In this document: positions 23,201-34,800 of the stretch, in pieces
How positions within the stretch are numbered: position 1 is the stretch's first letter
Layout of the letters: the number at the start of each line of letters is the position of its first letter
Assembly (NCBI GenBank): GCA_905250125.1
Contig: CAJNOL010000708.1
Span: forward strand, 1 to 64,000
Length of the DNA: 64,000 nt
From: Rotaria sordida
Taxonomy: Eukaryota; Rotifera; Eurotatoria; Philodinida; Philodinidae
Reading direction: 5' to 3'
Translations under genes and position numbers: made by a program
Notes under the pieces: generated by a model
Told to the model about the DNA's origin: nothing
Databases searched by the model: none
The model's input: only the letters and a program-made list of their open reading frames with translations

Positions 23201-26200
23201 GAGTATAAGTATGGGCATCGGTGTGACTACGTTTGAAGTGTCTGATGGCGTTTTTCACGCTATCCACACCAACAACTACACCCCTTCGTTTCTACTATGC
23301 GCGCACATAGCAAGTACGACACACACATATGTATCTTCTCCTTTACCTTTATTTATTTACGAAACGTTCTTTTCTTCTGATATTGTTCAGGTATTTTCAT
23401 CTGTTGTTCGTGTTTCTTTCCAAGTGTTTTTGTTTTTTCCCAGTTAGTTCACATATATATTGGTGTCAGTTTGGAAAATAAAAGAGAAGCTCAATATCGA
23501 TTTGCTAGATCAATTACGTGTTAACACTCTCTTATAGTACGACTCTAACACATGCCATAACATAGTATGTTTGTCTGAGTAGCAAATAAAGATTTTATAA
23601 AGAATGTTGTATTCGGATTATTGATGTAAAATCTGCAATAGATGTGTCTTAATTTGATATAAAATTAGTTTCTCTATGTCCTATGGCTCAGGAGAACAAA
23701 AATTTTAAAAATGGCACCTATAGGTGCTTTTGAAAAAGAAAGGATTAAGCAAAACATTTATTGTATTTAATATAATATCTTTTTATTAATGTAAAGCAAT
23801 AATCGTTTTCTTAGATAGATATGAACAATTTGAGCATCAAATTATGACTTGTCACGTACATGAGTACTGATAGGAAAAGCAAAATATAAATACTCCAATA
23901 GCGTGTGTTTCTCTCTTCTAGCAAACTTTTCGGTTCTCAGCAGGATTTTTCTGTTCACATGATATTTTGAGATGAATATAAGAAATGATTTGTATTACAA
24001 ATCAAATAGACAAATCCATTAAATATATACGACGGACAAGATAATATTTCTTGTTTTCAGCGGATTTTTCTGTTCTATAAAGTATTTTTCTTTTCATATG
24101 AACTGATTCATTGAGATAAATATAAGAGATATCTGAATAAATTTTAATGAAATCGGGAAATTCATTATATATGTATGATGGACAAACTGATGTTTCTTTT
24201 TTATTAACGGACTTTTCTGTTCTTTTGAAAGTGTTTTTCTCTTGGATGTGAGTTTTCGGTTCCTTGAAATGGGATCATTTTTTGCTTAGTGACAGAATTT
24301 TTTTTTTTCATAGGAATAATCAGAATAAATTCTATTATTATTTTTGATTTCATTTGAGAAATTTAAGCTGTTCTTAACTAAGAAAAATTCATGTCTATCA
24401 TTCAAAGATAGTGCACCATTCCTGGTTGAGTCTATTGTGCATCATTATCTACTCTGATTGCTCGATTGAATTGACTATTCATATGTTATGTGTAACCTTC
24501 CTTTGTCATCTCATTTTATCATATGCTTTATTCTTCTTTCTATTGTAACTGTATATTGTGAACCATCTCGCTCTCCTTGACTCTTGTCCCCTTCTTTCAC
24601 TCTCTCTCATTTTTCATATCTCTCTTAGTTGCGTATACAAGCGTTGTGCTCGTGATGTAAATGATACGATTAATAGTATGAAAAAGATAAATAAAGCGTA
24701 ACTTCATCCATAGTAATAGGATTTATTTTTATTATTCCTATGAAAGAATAAACGTGTGTTTCTAGGCAAAAAATGTTCCTATTTCAATGAACTGAAGTAG
24801 AGATATTTGAATATTTTATGGTAATGTTATTTATCGTTGAGTTTGTATAGAAATAAATATTTTAAGATCTCACATTAGACTTTTTCATGGACATAATCTA
24901 CACATAGTCACAGTAAACGATATCAGTTTACCAAGAAAAGGTATTTTTATTTTTATTTTTTGAATTGTCATAGAAATGATATGAATGAATATTCGCACTT
25001 GTCAATATGATCATTTTTTTTTTCTCTCAAATAACGAAATTGAAATTAAATTCAAAGAGATCACAATTCTATTAGAAGCATGAAATTGAATGTTTGATTG
25101 TGATTATTCGTCGTATAAAGCCATATTGATTTATTTTTAAATTGATATTTGCATAGTTTCTCGTTGGATATGTCGTGAACAAATATCATACCTCATTATA
25201 AATAATAATTGTTTTTAAGCATTTCATCAATTTCATAATAAATGCAAAAACAAAAAAATTTTCTCTTGGTTCCAATGAACAATGATGAAGTTCAATTTTT
25301 CCATATAAATTGATTGTCAATAAAGACACACATTTGAAATTTTAGAGAATTGTTTCATGACACTAATCAGTTATTTCATTCATATAACCGTAGAGAGTTA
25401 CTTGATATTGAGATTGTTCATATTTATTTTAGAAATTAATAAAAAGATATTACATTAAATACAATAAATGTTTTGCTTAAAGCAACATTTTCTTTTATTA
25501 AATTTGTATTTTTATGCTTCATGGAAACAAAACTTTTATCATTTATTAATAATAGATCAAATATTTCATACATCTATTTTTCTTCTGGCTGCTTGAATAA
25601 GAACAATGAATGGTAACAGATAAAAATTCTGATAGTTTTGTTTCGTATTTCTATTTGATAGTGAGGTACAAAAGAAAAGAATTTTTGGATTACTTTCTAT
25701 TATGATCGAATAAAGGTATACGATTTTAATCGACCTTTAATTATATAGTAATCGATTTCAATCTATTTTTTTCACTTCACTTTCTTTACATGGCGGGAAT
25801 ACTAGATAAATTCAGTAATGTCAATATATATTAACTCACTCAACGAAAAACAATGATAGTGTATTGAAAAGAAAACAATCTGTTAGCTCGTAAACGACGA
25901 GCTTAAGTTTATTTTATTTAATTATATTCTTTTCTACAAATATCCTTAACATGTTGTGCATATATATAGATCATACAACACAATAGAGAAAAGAATAGAA
26001 AAGACAAGAAACAACAATAATGATAACAGTAAAAAGAAAGAAAAGAGGTAGAAAGACATCGAGGGAGGATGATGATAAATCACCGCTAACATAGTCCTTC
26101 CGATTACAGAAAAGTGACGAATAAAGATAATAAAATCCACCTGAAGTTCGCTAAGTAAAAGAGAAATTCCACTGCAAAAGTATCCCCAAGTTGCAAGATT

Positions 26201-26514
26201 ATCATTGAAATCGACATGTATATATCAGGACCACGATTGGCACCGGCATGAGTCTCAAGGTCACTATTGAAACACGGAACAGTACGAGAACAACGACACA
26301 AACCGGAATGGGTATCAGTATTGGATTAAAGAATTCCCAAATAGCAGGACCACCATTGAAACCAGGTTGGGTATCTGAACCACCGTTGAAATGCAGTCAA
26401 TACGACGACAACGACTGAAACCTGGATAGGTATCAGTATCAGAATTGAAGTCAAGATGTCGAACTGTTGTACAAAGGGGCTGTTTCCATTCCCTTTTGAA
26501 AAGAACGCTTGATG
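23201..26514. other. Gene-poor region with degenerate repeats
   Basis: No coding region is supported. Near 23938-24215 two to three diverged direct repeats of about 120-145 bp occur, each beginning with a (C/G)GGA(T/C)TTTTCTGTTC block. At about 26225-26460 imperfect units built around ACC(G/A)GG(A/T)TGGGTATC recur on the plus strand. The rest is AT-rich and featureless to my reading. Confidence 0.45.
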
Positions 26515-26516
26515 TA

Positions 26517-26873
26517 CAGGGTGTCCCAAAAGTCATGTCCACTTAAGAAAATTGAATATCTCCATTACGGCTCGAGCAAACGTGCTGATTTTTTTATCAG
26601 TGATAGAAGCATGCACCAAGTTTATATCCATAAAGACATGTCTAGGGAGACCCTTTGTTAAGTATCACTATTGACCTCAACAAGAAAGATGTACTTTTTC
26701 ACAGATAGAAAAACAAAAGCAGTATACTTAACAGAGGATCTCTCTCGGCATGTCTTTATGGATATGAAGCCTGAACATGTCTCTATTATTGGTCAAAAAA
26801 ATCAGCACGTTTGCTCGAGCCGTAATTGAGATATTCAATTTTCTTAAGTGAACATGACTTTTGGGACACCCTA
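26517..26873. mobile_element. 357-bp TA-flanked foldback MITE (Tc1/mariner-like)
   Basis: The left end CAGGGTGTCCCAAAAGTCAT and the right end ATGACTTTTGGGACACCCTA are inverted repeats. The arms stay complementary through TTAAGAAAATTGAATATCTC and CTCGAGCAAACGTGCTGATT to a central spacer. TA dinucleotides flank both ends (26515-26516 and 26874-26875). The GGGTGTCCCAAAAGT terminus and TA target are typical of Tc1/mariner-related elements. It encodes no protein. Confidence 0.85.
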
Positions 26874-26940
26874 TATGTTAGTGCCAGGATCATGAGATGA
26901 AGCAGCCATCTATTGCTAATGAAGGTCCGATGTTGCTTCC

Positions 26941-27525
26941 TTGCTGTGCCATGAATAAGAAAAAGTACACATTTTTATTCGCACACCCTGTGATGCACAT
27001 TTCCTTGTATGTGTATGATTGTCGTGAAGCTATACGAATGATAAATGAGAGAATAAGAAAATGATGGTATAATTTCCAACCAGAAAAGTGCGCTTTGAAA
27101 ATATTCTTACCATGATTTTGAGCTCATGACGATGCACATTCATTTGTGTGTATGACTATCGGTTAGCTATAATTTTGATTAAAGAAATATATGTTAATAA
27201 CAGGACATTTGTTCAAGGCCCAATATTGTATTCTTCTTGCGCCATGAATAAGAAAAAGTGGATATTTGTTTTTTGGTGTACATTGTAATGCACATTCGTT
27301 TGTATGTGTATGACTATCGTTTAGTTGTACGAACAACGAATGAGAGAACAAGTAAAACGATGATAATACTCTCAAAGAAAAAGAAACAAGGTATCTTTTG
27401 AAAATTTCTTCGTCGTTATTTTGCGCACATTATGAGGCACATTCATTTATATGTGTATAGCCATTGTTTAGATATAATTTTGATTGAAGAAATATATTTA
27501 AATAAAAGGACATTTATTTACTTGT
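26941..27525. repeat. Tandem duplication of about 293 bp
   Basis: Two diverged head-to-tail copies, about 26941-27233 and 27234-27525, each contain in order GCCATGAATAAGAAAAAGT, then ATGCACATT..TTGTATGTGTATGA, then GCACATTCATTT, then TATAATTTTGATT(A/G)AAGAAATATAT. Each unit itself contains two copies of the GCACATT...TGTGTATG block about 145 bp apart, pointing to an older half-unit duplication. Confidence 0.7.
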
Positions 27526-28662
27526 GAATATTACCAATAGATGAATTATATTATATCATCCGTTTTATATTATAGTGCAATTGATGAAAAAACACAAATA
27601 AAAGAAATATTCTTCCATAAATCTAATGTTATAAAAAGCAATTTCGATCCTGTAATAAAAAATAGGTGACAAATGTCAATTTGAAATTGATGCAGGTGCT
27701 TATCTTTTCTAACAAATACTTATAAATGATAACACCTAAATGTTAAATAATTAATCAAGAAAAAATTTTCGTTAATAATAAATTATATTTTCAAATTTAT
27801 TTTTACATTAGAAGAATACATGGTAGAATTGAATAAAAGTAACAAAATTTTTTACTTATTATTTCATGTTTTTCGATAGTTATATATATAAATAAATGAT
27901 ATTAAAGAGTGATATTCTTTGTTCGAATGACAATTGTTCTTTTTCTATAAGATATTCATATTCACATTCATACATATTCTATGTGTAGATGCATATTTGA
28001 TAATTCAAAAAAACCAATGTCTAGACAAATTAAATTATATTAGCAAAATATACTAATTAAAATTTCTATAATAGAACATTAAAAAATCCACATTAAAATA
28101 AGACCATTATATCAAATAACGGTAAATGTAATAGATACTTCTTGCTCGATGTAGACATCAGAAGTTTTCATTTTCTGTTGTGATGGTCGCTAATGAATCA
28201 AAGAGAGAGAGAGAGAATCAAGTAATCAATTGAAAGTATTCTTTAAGATCATGTTTATATTCATTAATAGAGTTCTCTTAGTAATGAATTTTGCAATGAC
28301 TACTTGACAGTTTCTTTCTAACTTCGATCATCTGATTGGTCAGAACGCAATTTTTCCGATTTACAATGACAAAAAAGTTTCCTAATTCTAGAATAGTATG
28401 ATTATCTTTAGAAGAAAAGCGTTTCATATTCAGTATCCAAACAATTATCCGTTTTCTAGAAAATATCGATATGCTCGTCAATCAACATTAGGAGTTTGGG
28501 ACAACATTTTTCAGTCGAGTGAAAGTCAAATACCATCTAGTTTTCATATGCTTATATGATTTTTTAATGTAGTAATTAAATGAAAATAAAAGTTATATGA
28601 TTAGAGCATAAGTTTAGTTGATTGAGTTATTTATAAATAGGATTTTTGCTTAAATATTTTTA
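27526..28662. other. Intergenic region, nothing recognised
   Basis: AT-rich sequence with a short GA microsatellite near 28200. No coding, RNA or transposon signature is supported. Confidence 0.4.
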
Positions 28663-30190
28663 CAAGGACATCTTGGTAAGGTTAGCAAAAATCTAAAAGG
28701 ATTCGTCTCCATTATCTCTTGAAGATGTCTCATGATCATTTCACTGACTTTTCGATCCAGATGTAGGTATTTACTGAAAAATCAAATAACAGAATTTCGA
28801 TATGAAATTTTGCTCATAGATAGGTTGAATAACTCACAGAATATTCTGAAGGTTTCAGCCGAAAAGAGTGTTCTTTTATTGAGATATCGAATTTTCAAAA
28901 AACTATTCATTTGCCACGAGCATGATATAAAAATTGAGTTTACTTGAAAGTTCAATATCTCGATAAGATAATAACATTCTTTTCGACTGAAACCTTCAGG
29001 ATATTCTATGAATCATTTGACTTATCTATAAGGTGTCTCATAAGTTTTGAGGCGCGACAAAATTTGTTTATATGGACACATAAAACAATGTCTAATCATT
29101 ATGTTTCTATACCAGGTTCGAGTGCTCGTGATGGCCTTTCAAATGATATATAATTGAATAAGGTCATCCCTTTTAATAATGAAAATCTAAACATGAGAAT
29201 GTGATGATAAATTTTTCGAAAATGACCAAAATGATGCAGGGTGTATCAAAATGTTTGCAACATTTTTTTTTAAATTTCGTACATATCTCAACGTAGGTAA
29301 ATGATAAAATCTTGAATTTTTTTTAAAAAGATGCGCCGTGAAAAGCTCTACAAAAAATGTCTGAACAAATACCTATTGACTTGTTTTGATGGTCTACTCA
29401 AAATGAACAACCTTTCATGATGGCGCTACTTTCCAACGTATTCAGTATAATAAAAATATTTTGAAGACTTTTTTGTTCTACAATTGAGGTCTGTTTGTAC
29501 AGACTTTGTAGAGCTTTTCATGGCGCATCTTTTAAAAAAAATTCAAGATTTTATCTTTATCTCAAGCTGGGATATATGCAAAATGAATCAGTCTTCGAAA
29601 TATTTTTTATTGTATTCGATACGTTGGAAAGTAGTATCATCATGAAAATTGTTCATTTTGAGTATAAAATAGGCCATCAAAATAAGTCAGTAAGTATTTG
29701 TTCAGATATTTTTTATAGAGCTTTTCACGGCGCATCTTTTTAAAAAAAATTCAAGATTTTATCATTTACCTACGTTGAGATATATACGAAATAAAAAAAA
29801 TGTTGCAAATATTTTGATACTGCATCATATTGGTCGATTTAGAAAAATTTATCATCACATTCTCATGTTTATATTTTTATTATTAAAAGGGATGATCTTA
29901 TTCCATTATATATCATTTTAAAGGCCATCACGAGTACTCGAACCTGGTATAGAAACATAATGATTAGGCATAGTTTTATGTGTCCATATAAACAAATTTT
30001 GTCGCGCCTCAAAACTTATGAGACACCTTGTATAGGCAAAATTTCAGGTCGGAATACTATTACTTGATTTGTTAGCATGCAAATACCTAAAGCTAAATCA
30101 AAAATTCAGTAAAACGATCATAAAACAACTCCAAAGACTTATGAAGAAGAACTTTTTTAGGCTTTTGATAGTATTACTAAGGTGTCCTTG
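28663..30190. mobile_element. Foldback TIR element A, interrupted by element B
   Basis: The left terminus CAAGGACATCTTGGTAAG and the right terminus CTAAGGTGTCCTTG are inverted repeats flanked by TA (28661-28662 and 30191-30192). The left arm runs to about 28900. Its complement lies in two pieces, 28948-29028 and 30031-30190, because a 1002-bp element sits inside the right arm. For example, GAATATTCTGAAGGTTTCAG at about 28838 pairs with CTGAAACCTTCAGGATATTC at about 28988. Without the insert, A would be about 0.5 kb, almost entirely self-complementary and non-coding. TA flanks suggest a Tc1/mariner-type origin. Confidence 0.8.
29029..30030. mobile_element. Foldback TIR element B (about 1.0 kb) nested in element A
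   Basis: The ends TAAGGTGTCTCATAAGTTTT and AAAACTTATGAGACACCTTG are inverted repeats, flanked by TA on each side (29027-29028 and 30031-30032). The two arms, about 450 bp each, are complementary nearly to the centre. Examples are AGGCGCGACAAAATTTG against CAAATTTTGTCGCGCCT, and GCGCCGTGAAAAGC near 29333 against GCTTTTCACGGCGC near 29720. A third, direct copy of the AGCTTTTCATGGCGCATC block sits in the loop at about 29513. The short open frames inside are side effects of the palindrome. I see no transposase. Confidence 0.85.
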
Positions 30191-30192
30191 TA

Positions 30193-31841
30193 GACTCCAT
30201 ATGAGTTGAAACGGTGAGTATCAGTTCAAGTGGTTCCATCGTTAGCGACTGTTGATAGTAAGTAATTGAAATATACTTCAACTAGTATCAACTATTAATT
30301 TGCACATGTAAAATAGATTATTATGAGATGTCATAAGATAGGCAAGCATTCATTATCTGTTAATGGAGATTCTCATATTCATGGAAGAACTTATTTGCCT
30401 TGATGCAAATATGAGAAAAACCTAAAAGAATTCTTTCATAAAGATTATTATTTTGTAGATAGTCAACACGTCAACTATTAATTAGAAGTTATTCTTTATA
30501 TTTTTATAATAGATTCGCTTGGATTTTTCTATTATTATTTATATTATCTATTGATAGATCAAGTTGAAATAAAAAAGGAAATTCGTATTATTTTATTTTT
30601 TGAATGAAAATGAAGATGACATTACGACTATTGATAATAACAAAATATACATGACAAATTCTAATTAATAAATTTGTAATAAATAATGAAAAATATTCAT
30701 ATAGAGTTTATCCTCTTCATAGAAAATATTGAAGTAGTTTTAGAATTATTTAGAAATACTAAGCTGAAATCTAATTTGAAAAAACAACTTCATTATAATT
30801 ATGAAAACTCAAGGAAAACAAAACATTTTCTATTTTCTAATCAATCGAAAAAAAAAATAGATAAATTCATTAAAAACTCTAAAAGTAGGTTAAAAGAACT
30901 AAATCAACATTGCTTTCATCATAGCAATCGGATAAACATATGAATAAATGAATTATGTAAATAGACGAGATTTAGAAGAAGTTAGGCTCCTTTCTTCACC
31001 TAGAAGGCTTTGAGCTTGAGAAGTTTCCACTTACGTTTATGACTACCAGGTTGAATATCTACAAGTTTTTTTTTTTTTGATTACGTCACTAGAGTAAATA
31101 TCAAGTATTTTAGTACATATTAACGACACTTGTCATTACAAATATCTGTCAAATCCTATGAAAATGTTAATATATTAGATTTTCATCACCATAAGTAATT
31201 TTTCTTACTATTAGAGTATCCTGTTGATTATCAGATACTTTATTAATGTCAAACTGTACAAGTATTCGAATATCTTTGTATAAGATGGCGCTACTAGACC
31301 GTCGTATTATTTATCTAAATAATTTTTTCTTATAAAAAAATAAAATAAAATAAAAAAATCTAATTTTATTTTTTAAATATAATAAATTAATAATAAAATA
31401 TTTTGTAAATCATAAGAAAATTTCGAGGACATATTAACTAAATCTATGGTATAAATAATTATCGAATCAAAATAAACTAAACGTTAAAGGACAGCAAATA
31501 CGCAACCAATTTCTTCGTTCATTCATTCATTCTAGAAGAATAAAACAGCTTCCTGCTGATTGATTGACAGGGTTATCCCTCGCTTCTAGCATAATGTATT
31601 ACATTGCCACATATATATATACACAGATAGAAAAGAGATAGTTTCCTCGACTGTGTTCATAAATTGACCTCGGATAGAAACGAAAGAAGACTCTTTAACT
31701 AGTGTCATGCTTCTTTTTCTTCAATCGATTGAATAATCATTGACAATATTACAAGGCAGACCAATTATCCTGTATACTCTAGTGGTCCTTTTCTTCTTAT
31801 CATTTTCTAACATTTATATATACACATACACATAAATACAA
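30193..31841. other. Intergenic region upstream of DIP2
   Basis: AT-rich DNA without a supported gene. An 85-codon open stretch at 30686-30943 (+) is low-complexity Lys/Asn/Ile-rich sequence and is not called. The last 200-300 bp before 31842 should contain the DIP2 5' UTR and promoter; no motif is identified. Confidence 0.45.
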
Positions 31842-34800
31842 ATGGCAACGACAACAAACTCCAATAATCTCTTATTGCCAATAGATATACAACAAAAATT
31901 ACAAGAACTTGAACTTGAATTAGCTGAAGGTATAATATTGATATGTTTATCATTTTTATATTCATTGAAATTTTTCTACTTTAGGTGATATAACACAAAA
32001 AGGTTTCGAAAAGAAACGTACTAAATTACTAGTACCGTATCAACAACAATTAAGTAAATAGAAATATTTATTCTAAAACAAAACAAATATAGGAAATTAT
32101 AAATGCGTTTTTTTGTTTTGTAATAGATGAAATTCAAATAAATAATAATACGAATAATAATAATAATAATAATGAAAAGCCTTCAAATCGTCAATCAAAA
32201 ATTCAATGTCGACGTCAAAAACGTGATGGTTATAATCGATATCATTCAGGTAAATGATTGATCTTCAAAAATACTTTTGTTTTTTTTTATTGAAATCAAT
32301 TATTTAGATGTTCGTCAAGAAGCAGTTAAACAAGCATTAGAACAATTCGGAGCTCGTCCTATTCCATCATCAAAACGTATTATTAATTCTCAAACAAAAC
32401 GTAAAAATAGCAAAAAAATTCTCTTATTTTTATATTTAATTAATTATTTATTTATTTATTTCAGATGAATCTAGTGATGATGAAGATGATGATGGAGGAA
32501 GTAGTTCAACATATGCAACAACAACTGATGATCAACAAAATAAAGATTCATCTGTTTCACCTGTTCCTATTCCCATACAAAATCATCATTATCAAAATCC
32601 ACCATCAGTTGAATTGCTAATTAAAAGTAATCGAATAAAATTCAAAAATTTAATATTTTTATATAAAAAATTCTATTTTTATTTTTATTAAGATATTCAA
32701 GCACCACCACCACCATCAGCATTTCTATCGGATTTTATTCATCGTAGTCAAGAACCATCATGTAAGTTACAAGTTTTTTTTCATTATCGATTAAATCTCA
32801 AGAGAATTAATACTTCTATTTTCATTCAATTCCCACTAGTAACTTAATGAACATGATTGTTTTTTTATATCTTCGTTTTTGTTTTTTTTTCTTCATACTA
32901 TATTTATAATAATAATCATTTTCGTTTTATCCTAGTATCAAATATTGAATGTGATTTAACACGAAGTGCTGGTGCACGTTATCGTGATTCAAATTCAGAT
33001 TATGTTAATACAAGTCAACAACATTATGTATTATATGGTGATCGAAATGCATCGATAGATTCACCTAAAACTATAACAAATTCAATCAATCATCAAAATG
33101 AAGGTAGAATAAAAGAACAAAAAGAAAAGGAAAGGAAAGAAAAATTTGATTAATGATAAATCATTTATTTAATTGTTAGATAGAGAATAATTGATTAAGA
33201 ATACTTATTCATTGTCTATTCATGCATGAATTTTGATCATAAAAGAAAGAAAAAAAAAAAATGAAAGAAAAAGAATTTTTATATGTGTTCAATAAATTGA
33301 TAGTAAAAAAATTCCTTTCTTTCTTCTCTCACATATTAACATCGTTCTTTAAAATACATTGTATATGTAGACTCACTTGACATTTCAATTCGTTCCTCTT
33401 TTTTTTTTTCTTGTTGAATGTCGTATGTACAAATACGACGCTTTATCGCTATTCGAACAAAGTAAAAAAAAAAAAAAAGGAAGAATGTGAAAGAGAGAAT
33501 AATCAACAGTGACTGTTCGACTAAGCCTTAAAGACGATGACGATGATGATGAACGAACATCAGTACCATAATACAGAAGGTGTTTATGTTATATCACCTG
33601 CTATACCTTCTACCAGACGAACCGCCCCTGGTATTATAATTTTGTAATAATAGGTAATTGTAAGAACAATTATTTTTCATTTAGAACGTAAACCAAGTTT
33701 ACGTGTTTCATCGAAAATTCTTGCCCTTGTTAATACATTAAAAGTACGTCATGTAAACAAAAAAGAAAATGGCTTCTTAATTGGTTTCACATATTTCTTT
33801 TAGCGTCCAAAACGTAAACCAATGAAAGAGTATTATGAAGATAATGAAGAAGAATTAGCTAGTAAGACTATTATTATTGTTATTATTTCGATATATATAT
33901 ATATATATATATTGATCTGTTTTGTTTTCTTTGAAGTTCCACCGATTGATCCACTTTCACCGAAGCCTGAGGGTGGAATATCAGTTCCATCATGTGGTGA
34001 ACAATTAATTGTTTCATCACAATGGCCAAAAACATTTCTAGCTGCATTACAACAACATGCTACTCAACAACCTCGTACCAATGCAATTACAATATTAGAT
34101 GAACAAACAAAACCTTCACAAACACTCACATTTCGTAAGTGTATAAAGTATTTTGCAAAGAAAATAGAGATAAATATACTTACAATCTAAGAAAATTTTT
34201 ATATATGATTCAATAAAAAATCGGGAAAAAAATTCTTTCTTAGACCAATCTTGAAAATTGTTTTTTGTTTTTCCTTAATCATATATTCATAAGGAAAATA
34301 ATACGAGAAGAAAGAGAACGAACTCTATTCAAAAGTTTAATCGAATATAGTCGTGTCAAACTGGAATAAAAAAAAAAACTTTATAAATGACTTATAAATT
34401 GTCTAAATCTTGTAATATTACTTTATTAAGATTTAATTTAATGCTTTACTAGACTAAATGGTTAAAGTTCTGAAATTATAGATTTCTTCTGCTTTATGAT
34501 TTATTGTATGAGTAAATAAAACGAATTAATCAACAGAATACTATTCGTTTATTTATAGAAAATAAAACTTCATTGATATTTTAAAAAAGACGTGACTTTT
34601 GAAGCATATTATATAATGAAAACTTTCAAATTCTAACAAAATACGTCACTTTCATTTTCATCATATGTTTATTGAATAAACATATTAAGTAGAAAAAGTT
34701 TTTTTTTTTCGATCAATCATCAAAAGAATATTTTTCTATGAATTTATATAAACATTGAACTTTTGTTTGTTTTTTTTTTTTTAGTTAAATTATTAACACG

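Noticed and set aside
29495..29743. 82-codon frame in foldback element B
   Set aside because: It lies across the loop and arm of a palindrome, and its translation repeats the same peptide at both ends because of the repeated arm block; not a transposase.
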